Source: CAZICM01 sp964537685 (lineage in GTDB: Bacteria; Myxococcota_A; Polyangia; Polyangiales; Polyangiaceae). Taken from it: DNA of 64,000 nucleotides. Made by a program: the position numbers and the translations under genes. Below, in pieces: positions 1-6,358 of this stretch. Under the pieces are notes generated by a model. The model did no database searches and was not told where the DNA came from. It saw only the letters and a program-made list of their open reading frames with translations. Numbering within the stretch: the stretch's first letter is position 1; each line of letters begins with the position of its first letter. The stretch lies in contig CAZICM010000004.1 in NCBI GenBank assembly GCA_964537685.1, forward strand, positions 1 through 64,000, read 5' to 3'.

Positions 1-2
1 TC

Positions 3-506
3 GGCGGCGCGGTGCAATTGTTTGGATCGTGGTGCATGTTTGGGGGCGGCGCGGTGGTGACCACAACCGGAATTGGGGCAATTATCGGGGCGCCCGCGCT
101 GGCCGCGTCGGTGGGCTTGGCAGGCGCGGGCATTTTGAATATAACGAGCGGCGTTCAGAATTTGATTGGGGCGCTGAACTCGCTGAGTAGTGGGGGCGGA
201 GCAGGACCTAAGGATACTACCCAAGAAGACAGCGGACGCGGGGTCAATAACTTGAAACCTGATCCCTCCGCCAGCGGGCCTCATTCAACATTTAAGACGG
301 ATCCACAAGGGAAGGTCAGAAGTCATGCGGAATGGCAACCTAATGCTCGAAATCCAACCGGATTCGACCAGAAAAAACGAGTTGACATCAAAGGTAATCC
401 GCATTTTAACAAAGCAACCCAACAAGATGTTCCAACACCACATGTGCATGAAAAAGGCACTCCCGGGGGCGTGAGGCATGCTCGACCTGAAGAGATTCCA
501 AAATGA
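3..506 (+). CDS. C-terminal end of a polymorphic toxin (pre-toxin segment plus type 24-like toxin domain), 5' partial
   Basis: The reading frame is open to the left edge of the window, so this is the 3' end of a larger secreted toxin gene, probably of the RHS or contact-dependent type. The first visible part is hydrophobic and Gly/Ala-rich and leads to the junction GVQNLIGALNSLSSGGG. After that comes a variable polar domain ending in DVPTPHVHEKGTPGGVRHAR. This layout, a conserved pre-toxin module followed by an exchangeable C-terminal toxin, is typical of polymorphic toxins. The tail resembles the polymorphic toxin type 24 family from memory, and the enzymatic activity is not proven here. The stop overlaps the start of the downstream Imm53-like gene by 4 bases, as expected for a toxin-immunity pair. 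The junction sequence recurs downstream near 900-972 and the segment before it near 1304-1377. Confidence 0.7.
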   Translation, partial: GGAVQLFGSWCMFGGGAVVTTTGIGAIIGAPALAASVGLAGAGILNITSGVQNLIGALNSLSSGGGAGPKDTTQEDSGRGVNNLKPDPSASGPHSTFKTDPQGKVRSHAEWQPNARNPTGFDQKKRVDIKGNPHFNKATQQDVPTPHVHEKGTPGGVRHARPEEIPK

Positions 507-808
507 CTAACCACAGTAACTCGCCGCTAGAATGGTTAATGACCTGGTATCAATCCCAGTGCAACGGCGATTGGGAGCAGCAAAACGGCATACGAATCGC
601 CACACTAGATAATCCTGGGTGGTCATTAGACATTGATCTAACCGACACGTATCTGGATGGGTTCGATATTCCAAAAAATATAATTGAGCGCTCAGATACC
701 GATTGGATATTTATTGAAACCAAAGATAAGACTTTTCGTGCTCGCGGCGGCCCAGGAAACTTATCAGAGATGATACGTGCATTCGCCGAGTTCGCTGCAA
801 ACAAGTAG
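503..808 (+). CDS. Imm53-like immunity protein
   Basis: This 101-residue protein has the Imm53 hallmark series. It begins LEWLMTWYQSQCNGDWE, then has GIRIATLDNPGWSLDIDLT, an acidic middle (ERSDTDWIFIETKD) and a final GGPGNLSEMI helix. Proteins of this family neutralise the toxin domain encoded just upstream in kin or neighbour cells. Length matches the family (about 100 residues). The ATG overlaps the toxin stop codon (ATGA), so translation is probably coupled. The gene is visibly more AT-rich than most of the window, in keeping with horizontal exchange of the cassette. It lacks a signal peptide and should be cytoplasmic. Family assignment is by memory of the conserved pattern, with good agreement along the whole length. 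Confidence 0.85.
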   Translation: MTNHSNSPLEWLMTWYQSQCNGDWEQQNGIRIATLDNPGWSLDIDLTDTYLDGFDIPKNIIERSDTDWIFIETKDKTFRARGGPGNLSEMIRAFAEFAANK

Positions 809-846
809 TGATCCTTTCCTTTTCTTACAAACACTTTTTATAGGAT

Positions 847-1137
847 TTGTCGCCTGCAGGTGCGCCCGCATTTGGCTTTGCCGTCGGGATGGTGACCAGT
901 GGAGTATTGAATATTGGTTTGGGGGTTCAGAATTTGATTGGAGCGCTGAACTCGCTAAGCAGCGGGGGCGGCGTTTCACAGGGGCCAGCGCCCCCATCAA
1001 CGAAGCAGGTCACACCAACTCGAACCGCCGAGGCGCCCAAATACAAGGTGCCCCGAGCTGGTCTGAGCGGGAAGGAAGGAGCAAAGGATGTACCCAGTTG
1101 GACGCGTGGTCAAAGGCCATACGTAGGCGAAAGCGGA
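847..1137 (+). pseudogene. Displaced polymorphic toxin fragment (second cassette)
   Basis: This frame has no credible start: a TAG lies at 841-843 and no ribosome-binding site is visible. It begins inside the pre-toxin module and repeats the junction GVQNLIGALNSLSSGGG found at about 151-199. A different variable domain follows, with KVPRAGLSGKEGAKDVPSW and GQRPYVGESG. That pattern is known from the C-termini of RHS-type toxins, which normally continue for several dozen more residues. Here the homology stops after GESG, and the remaining sequence in this frame does not look like the family. It is therefore a silent or decayed alternative toxin tip left behind by cassette replacement. The frame continues nominally to 1317, but that part is not supported as coding. 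Confidence 0.7.
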
Positions 1138-1159
1138 ATTGCCGAGCGAGTTTTGTTTT

Positions 1160-1258
1160 ATGCCCATGCTCGAGAAGCTCGAATGGACATCCAACGAGCG
1201 CGTTGTGTTATTCGACTTTCAGGGCAAGGAAGTCAACGCCTTGACGATACCAAGCTAA
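1160..1258 (+). pseudogene. Fragment of an orphan immunity protein
   Basis: In a different frame from the toxin remnant, a short stretch reads MPMLEKLEWTSNERVV followed by LFDFQGKEVNALTIPS and a TAA stop. It has the look of the C-terminal end of a small globular immunity protein, with alternating hydrophobic strands and a clean stop, but it has no upstream body. The simplest reading is that a deletion fused the start of a second toxin tip to the end of its immunity gene. The parent family could not be identified. An alternative is a chance frame, since only 32 codons are available. Confidence 0.4.
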
Positions 1259-1303
1259 GCCCTTTCTCCCTTTGCCCCCAGAACCGCGAATCACCAGCTT
1301 GGA

Positions 1304-1377
1304 ATGGCGATTGGTGAATTGCTCGGCGGTGCGGTGCAATTGTTCGGCTCGTGGTGCATGTTTGGGGGCGGCGCGGT
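1304..1377 (+). repeat. Third copy of the pre-toxin coding segment (matches 3-57)
   Basis: From 1323 to 1377 the DNA is nearly identical to positions 1-55. It encodes the same peptide, LLGGAVQLFGSWCMFGGGAV, preceded by MAIGE. The match stops abruptly at about 1377, where the sequence continues into unrelated DNA. Together with the copy at the window edge and the partial copy beginning near 850, this marks at least three partly duplicated pre-toxin modules. These are the expected substrate for homologous recombination that swaps toxin tips. Confidence 0.85.
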
Positions 1378-1383
1378 TGGGTA

Positions 1384-1698
1384 TCATGTGGGTTTTGCTA
1401 AATGCCTCATGATACCCACACCCACCTCGAATAACGAATGTTCCATTGCACGAAGACAAGTCTGCTTCTCTTGATCGTTCAATTGCACACCAACAAATAC
1501 ATCCCTCCCTTCAGGTACGCCTCTCTGGCATAGTTCCACACTCAGGTAGATCGAGCCGTCCGGCGCGGCTACCATGGGTGCAATCGAGGTGCATCGAAAA
1601 TATCTCTTGCTCTTTTCCTTTCCGCTCTTTGCTCGCTGCGGGCTCTTGGATACGGATTTCATGGCTGCTTGTTTCACGGCTGCTTCCTCGCGGCTCAC
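1384..1698 (-). CDS. Hypothetical protein
   Basis: This is a possible 104-residue protein starting with GTG; ATG 13 codons later is an alternative start. The N-terminus is Lys/Ser-rich. The rest reads like a folded domain, with APMVAAPDGSIYLSVELCQ and FVGVQLNDQEKQTCLRAM, and contains three Cys. No family was recognised. It ends next to the truncated third pre-toxin repeat and could itself be a displaced piece of the polymorphic toxin locus. There is no strong ribosome-binding site. The alternative is that the frame is spurious, because other frames are also open across this stretch. Confidence 0.35.
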   Translation of the reverse strand: MSREEAAVKQAAMKSVSKSPQRAKSGKEKSKRYFRCTSIAPMVAAPDGSIYLSVELCQRGVPEGRDVFVGVQLNDQEKQTCLRAMEHSLFEVGVGIMRHLAKPT

Positions 1699-1816
1699 CT
1701 TGTGTCTTCACAAAGTGGACACCGCTGCTGATGGATTCCAATCACTGTCATCCGCTAAGATGAACATGGACGCAGTATGAACCCAAAAAGCTACGTAGTC
1801 AATAAGAAATGAGTAG

Positions 1817-2359
1817 TCACTTTTTCGAGCGGGCTTTAGGCATATCGGGTGCTCCCGCAGCCGGAACCGCGGAACGGGAGAGGGAGCCCGTTTCGCGAAG
1901 CTCCGCAGCCATGACTTTGATGACAGCCAGCCATTCCTCGGGCGAAAACTCCCATTTAGGCATAGCGCTCACCGCGGCGACGGCGCGCGGATCGATACCG
2001 CAGGCGCGCGCGAATGCGATGGCGGCAGCCCGTTCCTTTGGATCATCGGCGCGTTCGTCATGCGCTTCCACCGATGTTTTATGGCCTGGGCGAGCGGGCA
2101 CGATTCCCGTTGGAGTTGGCATGAGGCCCCTGCCTTCGAGAAGCCACTCGGTGCTCACATGAAGCGCTTGAGCGAGGCGCATCAAGGTTGGACCGCGCAC
2201 TTCGCGCTGGCGTTCACCAATCAGTTTACCGATAAGTCCGCGGGAAAGGCCATGGCGAGCTTCAAGAACCGTGGGAGGAGGAGGCCGGCCTTGTTCGTCG
2301 CGCGAAAGGCAATGGAGGGCGTACCAGACACGATCGGCAATGGAGATGAGTTGATGCAC
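1817..2359 (-). CDS. XRE-like helix-turn-helix regulator
   Basis: This 180-residue protein starts with GTG. Residues about 25-75 form a Cro/C1-type DNA-binding domain: VLEARHGLSRGLIGKLIGER has the helix-turn-helix spacing, followed by TLMRLAQALHVSTEWLLEG, the typical fourth helix and linker of XRE proteins. The C-terminal part (about 105-160) is helical, with FARACGIDPRAVAAV and FSPEEWLAVIKVMAAEL. It ends in a basic Lys/Arg tail. It is a likely cytoplasmic transcription factor of unknown target. It stands alone, transcribed away from the repeat-rich intergenic region at 2.4-2.86 kb, which could hold its own promoter or operator. Confidence 0.75.
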   Translation of the reverse strand: MHQLISIADRVWYALHCLSRDEQGRPPPPTVLEARHGLSRGLIGKLIGERQREVRGPTLMRLAQALHVSTEWLLEGRGLMPTPTGIVPARPGHKTSVEAHDERADDPKERAAAIAFARACGIDPRAVAAVSAMPKWEFSPEEWLAVIKVMAAELRETGSLSRSAVPAAGAPDMPKARSKK

Positions 2360-2476
2360 GAGATGTTCATAATCGGATGGGGGCGAAAGGCCAATGATGT
2401 CGGAAAAACGTAGGTATTTAGCTACATAGCTCTGGAGTCAATGCCCTAGCCCATCCTCCCAAACGCCCAACAGCCT

Positions 2477-2518
2477 TCCCCCGCCGCTATCTCCCCCTCC
2501 CCCGCCGCTATCTCCCCC
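2477..2518 (+). repeat. 21-bp tandem repeat, two copies plus a partial third
   Basis: Two identical consecutive 21-base units run 2477-2497 and 2498-2518. Each reads TCCCCCGCCGCTATCTCCCC plus one further C. A third copy begins at 2519 and diverges after about ten bases. The region around it is almost pure pyrimidine on this strand. Confidence 0.85.
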
Positions 2519-2658
2519 TCCCCCGCTCCTTCCAAGCCGCCCCTCAATCCCATCTCGCCCCCCGTCCTCGCTCCCTCGCCCTCCCCCTTCGCCTTCGACC
2601 CTTCCCAATTCCCCTCCTCCCCTCGCCCCTCCGCCTCATCGCCTCTCTTCAGGCCCGC

Positions 2659-2724
2659 TTACCCTTCACCCCAAGGCTATTTACCCTGCCCACCTAGGCT
2701 ATTTACCCTTCACCCCAAGGCTAT
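2659..2724 (+). repeat. 22-bp tandem repeat, three copies
   Basis: Three contiguous 22-base units occupy 2659-2680, 2681-2702 and 2703-2724. The first and third are identical (starting TTACCCTTCACCCCAAGG, ending CTAT). The middle one differs at a few positions but keeps the TTACCC start and the GGCTAT end. A 22-bp period is close to two helical turns, so all copies face the same side of the DNA. This fits a row of protein-binding sites about 140-200 bp upstream of the gene at 2867. Confidence 0.85.
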
Positions 2725-2866
2725 TTAGTCCAAAAAAATATCAAAATAATTAATGTTAACCCTTGACAAAGCCAACGCCCAAGCTCACCCTCAATCCCAT
2801 TCATCCATCTCAGGATGAATAAACCCCGTTTCAATCTCATCAACTTCTACGAAATGAGGAATGACC

Positions 2867-3118
2867 ATGGCCAATAAAGACGTTGCTCCCTACAAAGGCT
2901 CAACCATCGCCGATGTTAGCACCTTGGCTCCTACCCTGGTGGATATTGAAGATAATAAACGCCAAGGCTTTAAACGCGAAAAGCCCGAATTTGATAAGGT
3001 CGAAAAAGAACTCGCCGTCTCCATGCCCGCCGTCGGCGACCAAGCCGGCATTCATCCCAGCATCTATCAAGTCGGCCAATCAGCATGGGCAAACGCAGGG
3101 GTTGCTCGCCTATTTTAG
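2867..3118 (+). CDS. Small hypothetical protein, probably frameshifted near its 3' end
   Basis: The start at 2867 is favoured over ATG 2861 because GAGGA at 2855-2859 lies at normal spacing. The frame gives MANKDVAPYKGSTIADVSTL, then an acidic/basic helix-rich segment (GFKREKPEFDKVEKEL), and ends at a TAG at 3116-3118. Moving by one base at the GGGG run near 3095-3102 opens a second frame to 3203. That frame gives LLAYFSKTLAYRSQYGEKAA and a Lys/Arg/Glu-rich tail ending KEPK, which looks like a natural C-terminus. The intact product would be roughly 110 residues. Either the gene is broken, the base call is wrong, or the shift is programmed. No family is assigned. A cytoplasmic, charged, helical protein is expected. 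Confidence 0.6.
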   Translation: MANKDVAPYKGSTIADVSTLAPTLVDIEDNKRQGFKREKPEFDKVEKELAVSMPAVGDQAGIHPSIYQVGQSAWANAGVARLF

Positions 3119-3213
3119 CAAAACCCTAGCCTACCGGTCTCAATATGGGGAGAAAGCTGCTGCTGCGAGAAAGAAGAATGAGGGCAATAAAGAGCCCAAA
3201 TAAGACCCGCGTT

Positions 3214-4596
3214 TTAGGCAATAATCGAATTCAATAGCCCAGGCTCCAAGCTCGGATCTCCAAAATTCATCATCGGCCCGCCATTGCCATCCGTGCAGCC
3301 GACCGCGGTGCCCAGGGTATTGAGCAGTTTATTATTCGCCACTCCCCCAGCATCCACATACTGCCCCGTCTTTAAATAGCCCGCCGCGCCGCCCACCAGC
3401 ACATGGGGCACATCTGTGTACGAATGATATTTATTCGCCAAATCGTTCAACCATACCACCACCCCATAGTCCAATAGCGTCCCATTGGCAAATGGATAGG
3501 CCGATAGCTTGTCGCATAAATATTTTATATGCGCTCCGTGAATCCTATCGATTTTATGATGCAATTCGGCCGCATTCGCAATCGGCGGACCCATATCCCC
3601 ATCGCTGTCTATCCGGTGCGATATCTTGTGATAACTCTTTTGCCGAATACCATCGATATAATATTCGGTGCTATCATTACCATCCCCAATCTGAAGCGTC
3701 GCCGATCGGGAAATGCCGCAGGCCATCGCCAGCGCCAAGATATCCATTTGCATCCGCGTCACCGTGGGAATGTTGTCGTTTTCACGGCATACCGCCGACA
3801 TCGCATCCATGTCAGCCACTTGATCCATCGGAAGCGAACAGGTCAGCGTCACTTCTAAGTCGCGAATGGCCTGAAAATGAAGGTCCAAACGGCTGCGATC
3901 CGTCTGGCTTAGGTTTTTATTCGCAAGCAGTGCCTGCATCTGCGAACGCACCAAATCGTTGACGCTCTTGCGCTGCTCTACAAGCTTCTTAAGCACTTCC
4001 GGATCGACATTCGAAAGCCCAAACAGCTTCTGGTACGCATTGAAGGGATTGTGCTCCGCTGCCCTTAAATCCAAGGGTCCGCGATAACTCATCACTTCAT
4101 CGATATAGCCGCCTTTCTTTCCCGCATACAGCGTCAAAGGCTCTACACCCGCGGCATTCAGCTCGGTCGCAATACGATTGTCAATCGACTCCCCCATGGA
4201 CAGCGATTGATTGCCCGAGGGATTGTCCGATACCTTCGCCGCCGTCAGACATTGATTCCCGCCGCCCGAATGCCCGCATCCATTGCCCGGGAAGGCGAAA
4301 TTCACCCCGCGAAGCACAATCATTTTATCGGCGTACGCCGCAAGCTCGCTGACCGCGCGGTCGGCGTCCGTGGCCATCGTCGCCGCGTTGATCGCCCCTA
4401 AATTCCGGGGGAAAAACATCTCCGGCTCATCGGCCGTCTGCTGAACCGCACCATTGGCCTGCCGGATAAAAATCGCATAAGGCAGCGGATCGCCCGTGCC
4501 TGCCTTCGCCTGCTTCTTCGGGAGCAGACTCTCCAAGACCGGCAATGCTACCGTAACACCAAACAATCCGGTCAAAAAGTTTCTGCGCGAAATCAT
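3214..4596 (-). CDS. DUF1552 domain protein with Tat signal
   Basis: This 460-residue protein begins MISRRNFLTGLFGVTVALP, a twin-arginine export signal, so it is exported folded. The rest matches the DUF1552 family of myxobacteria and planctomycetes in length and pattern, with ...FVRGVNFAFPGNGCGHSG-like and GPPIANAAELHHKIDRIHG-like blocks followed by a C-terminal region ending in GDPSLEPGLLNSIIA. The biochemical function of the family is unknown, although its genes almost always sit beside DUF1592-type genes, as here. Its ATG overlaps the upstream gene's stop by 4 bases (ATGA), indicating translational coupling. The partner protein carries a haem-like CxxxCH motif, so a periplasmic redox or polymer-processing role has been suggested for such pairs; that is inference. 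Confidence 0.9.
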   Translation of the reverse strand: MISRRNFLTGLFGVTVALPVLESLLPKKQAKAGTGDPLPYAIFIRQANGAVQQTADEPEMFFPRNLGAINAATMATDADRAVSELAAYADKMIVLRGVNFAFPGNGCGHSGGGNQCLTAAKVSDNPSGNQSLSMGESIDNRIATELNAAGVEPLTLYAGKKGGYIDEVMSYRGPLDLRAAEHNPFNAYQKLFGLSNVDPEVLKKLVEQRKSVNDLVRSQMQALLANKNLSQTDRSRLDLHFQAIRDLEVTLTCSLPMDQVADMDAMSAVCRENDNIPTVTRMQMDILALAMACGISRSATLQIGDGNDSTEYYIDGIRQKSYHKISHRIDSDGDMGPPIANAAELHHKIDRIHGAHIKYLCDKLSAYPFANGTLLDYGVVVWLNDLANKYHSYTDVPHVLVGGAAGYLKTGQYVDAGGVANNKLLNTLGTAVGCTDGNGGPMMNFGDPSLEPGLLNSIIA

Positions 4597-6269
4597 GGCG
4601 CCTCCACGGGGGAACGGGTTAAAAACGCATCGGTTTCAACAATTTGAAGAATAAGGTCCTGGATGGCTGTGCCCGTGTGCGAAGCTTCGCCCAAGGCATC
4701 AATCATTTTATCGTCCCCGGCGCCCATATCGCGCCCCAAGGCGTATTCCGCCCAGAACTTCGCATAACAGCGGTGAGCCTCGGGGCCGTCCGCCAGAATT
4801 TGGCTGAATTCAACGGCGTTTGCATAGCTCTTCGCGCCGCTGTCAAAGGGATACGAATCCGCGGCGTTGATGCCGAAACCATTGTCTTCCGTGCGGTATT
4901 CGCCAATCGCCCCAAAATGCTCAAAGGCAAAACCCGCGGGATTGATCATCACTCCATGGCATGAAGCGCCGCAGGTTCCCGCGCCGGTATGCGTTTCAAT
5001 GCGCTCGCGGTTGGTCTGATTCGGCCCCGGAGGCACCGGCGGCACATTGTTGGGAGGATCGGGCAATTTCGCGCAGATAATCCGGCGATTGATAAACACA
5101 CCGCGCAAAATCGAATCGGGATCGCTGGCCGTCCCATGAGAAGCTAAAAAGCCAAGGCGCGTTAAAAGCCCGCTTCTCATTTGATCGGCCGGAAGTTCGG
5201 CCTGGGTGAAATCGGCGCTAAAGCTTCCATTTAAACCGTAAATGGCAGCCAATCGATCATTAACAAATGTCGTGTGCGATGTAAGTAGATCGGCCAGCGT
5301 TCCTTTATGGCCTTGGCCAAAAATAATATGCTCCACAAACATTTCGGTTTCGCGCTGAAGATCGGCGCCGATATCGGGCGACCAATCGGGATATTTGGTC
5401 GCGTTCTTATTTAGATCGTAATAGTGACCATAATCATACAATTGTTCATGAAAAGAGGCCACGGTGGCCTTGCCCTCGGGCGTATTCAGCATTTGAGCCG
5501 CATAAGCCCGCACGCCATCCTTGGTATTCAGCTCTCCCGCGGCCGCCGCGTCCAAGAGCTTGTCGTCGGGCATCGTATTCCAGAGCATATACGATAGTTT
5601 GGTTGCAATTTCATAGCCATTTAAAGGAATACGTCCGTTTTGATCGGCCTTGTCCGATAGCTCGGCCCGGTAGACAAAAAACGGCGATTGAAGCATGGCT
5701 TGAAGCACCAAATTCACGCCATCCACAAAGGCATCCGAGCCTTGCAATATGGCCGTGCCCTTTGAAAACAGCGCCTCGTAATTACCGACTTCCGCAGCCG
5801 TAAGCGGCCTTCGAAACGCCCTTCGCCCAAAGCCCTCGATAAAAGCCTTGGCTTTCGCTGCCGGATCGGCGGGCAAATTCGCCGGCAATATCTTATCGAG
5901 CTTCGCCGGATCGCTCGTCACCATCGCCGCAAGCTCCTCGGCCGCCCGCTGATAATCCGCCCATAAACCCGGCGTCACTTGAAGCTTGACTTCGTTGTTA
6001 TCAAATGTCTTTCCACCCAGAGGATCGCTCGTAAACGAGTTGGAAAGCCCGGGGATCGCATCTAAATGCAGCAAATCGCGCACGGTATTTTCCCATTGGC
6101 GATGACTGAGCCTAGGGAATTGACTGTGCAGCGCATCTTGAGACGCCGCTGTTGTATTGCTCGATGAGTTGCCACCGGGCGGATCACCGAAAAGCCCCGT
6201 GCAGGCCGTTAAACCAACGGCGGCGGCAATGAGGCTTGCCTTGAGGGTACGCATGAGAAGTGGAGTCAT
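4593..6269 (-). CDS. DUF1592/DUF1588/DUF1585-type lipoprotein
   Basis: The start is set by a strong AGGAGG just upstream of ATG 6269. The first 24 residues are a lipoprotein signal ending LTAC. The body (about 558 residues) follows the order of the planctomycete/myxobacterial DUF1587-1595-1592-1588-1585 proteins. FPRLSHRQWENTVRDLLHLD lies near the N-terminus. GFGRRAFRRPLTAAEV is next, then YRAELSDKADQNGRIPLNGY and GLLTRLGFLASHGTASDPD. CGASCHGVMINPAGFAFEHF follows, and a C-terminal FWAEYALGRD block ends the protein. The CxxxCH element lies where these families carry a cytochrome-like site. It is co-transcribed with the DUF1552 gene (4-base overlap). Function is unknown; membrane-anchored in the periplasm or outer membrane. 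Confidence 0.9.
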   Translation of the reverse strand: MTPLLMRTLKASLIAAAVGLTACTGLFGDPPGGNSSSNTTAASQDALHSQFPRLSHRQWENTVRDLLHLDAIPGLSNSFTSDPLGGKTFDNNEVKLQVTPGLWADYQRAAEELAAMVTSDPAKLDKILPANLPADPAAKAKAFIEGFGRRAFRRPLTAAEVGNYEALFSKGTAILQGSDAFVDGVNLVLQAMLQSPFFVYRAELSDKADQNGRIPLNGYEIATKLSYMLWNTMPDDKLLDAAAAGELNTKDGVRAYAAQMLNTPEGKATVASFHEQLYDYGHYYDLNKNATKYPDWSPDIGADLQRETEMFVEHIIFGQGHKGTLADLLTSHTTFVNDRLAAIYGLNGSFSADFTQAELPADQMRSGLLTRLGFLASHGTASDPDSILRGVFINRRIICAKLPDPPNNVPPVPPGPNQTNRERIETHTGAGTCGASCHGVMINPAGFAFEHFGAIGEYRTEDNGFGINAADSYPFDSGAKSYANAVEFSQILADGPEAHRCYAKFWAEYALGRDMGAGDDKMIDALGEASHTGTAIQDLILQIVETDAFLTRSPVEAP

Positions 6270-6358
6270 GAAAGCCTCCTGGGTAAGGAAGGGCGAGTAT
6301 GCCGTTGAGGAAGCTTTGTATGCAAGCGCTGAAAGGATAGACTGCGCGCCGCCATCGG

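Larger units (their letters stand above)
2360..2866. other. Repeat-rich non-coding region
   Basis: About 500 bases without a credible gene. The left part (2440-2640) is strongly C/T-rich on the plus strand and includes a 21-bp tandem repeat. The middle holds three exact-length 22-bp repeats. The right part (2728-2770) is A/T-rich, with a TTGACA at 2763-2768 but no matching -10 box. It separates the XRE-like gene (leftward) from the small gene at 2867 (rightward), so it should contain both promoters. No tRNA or structured RNA was recognised. Confidence 0.6.

Noticed and set aside
2763..2768. TTGACA as a sigma-70 -35 box upstream of the small gene.
   Set aside because: No -10 element at the proper distance; left as undecided in the non-coding entry.
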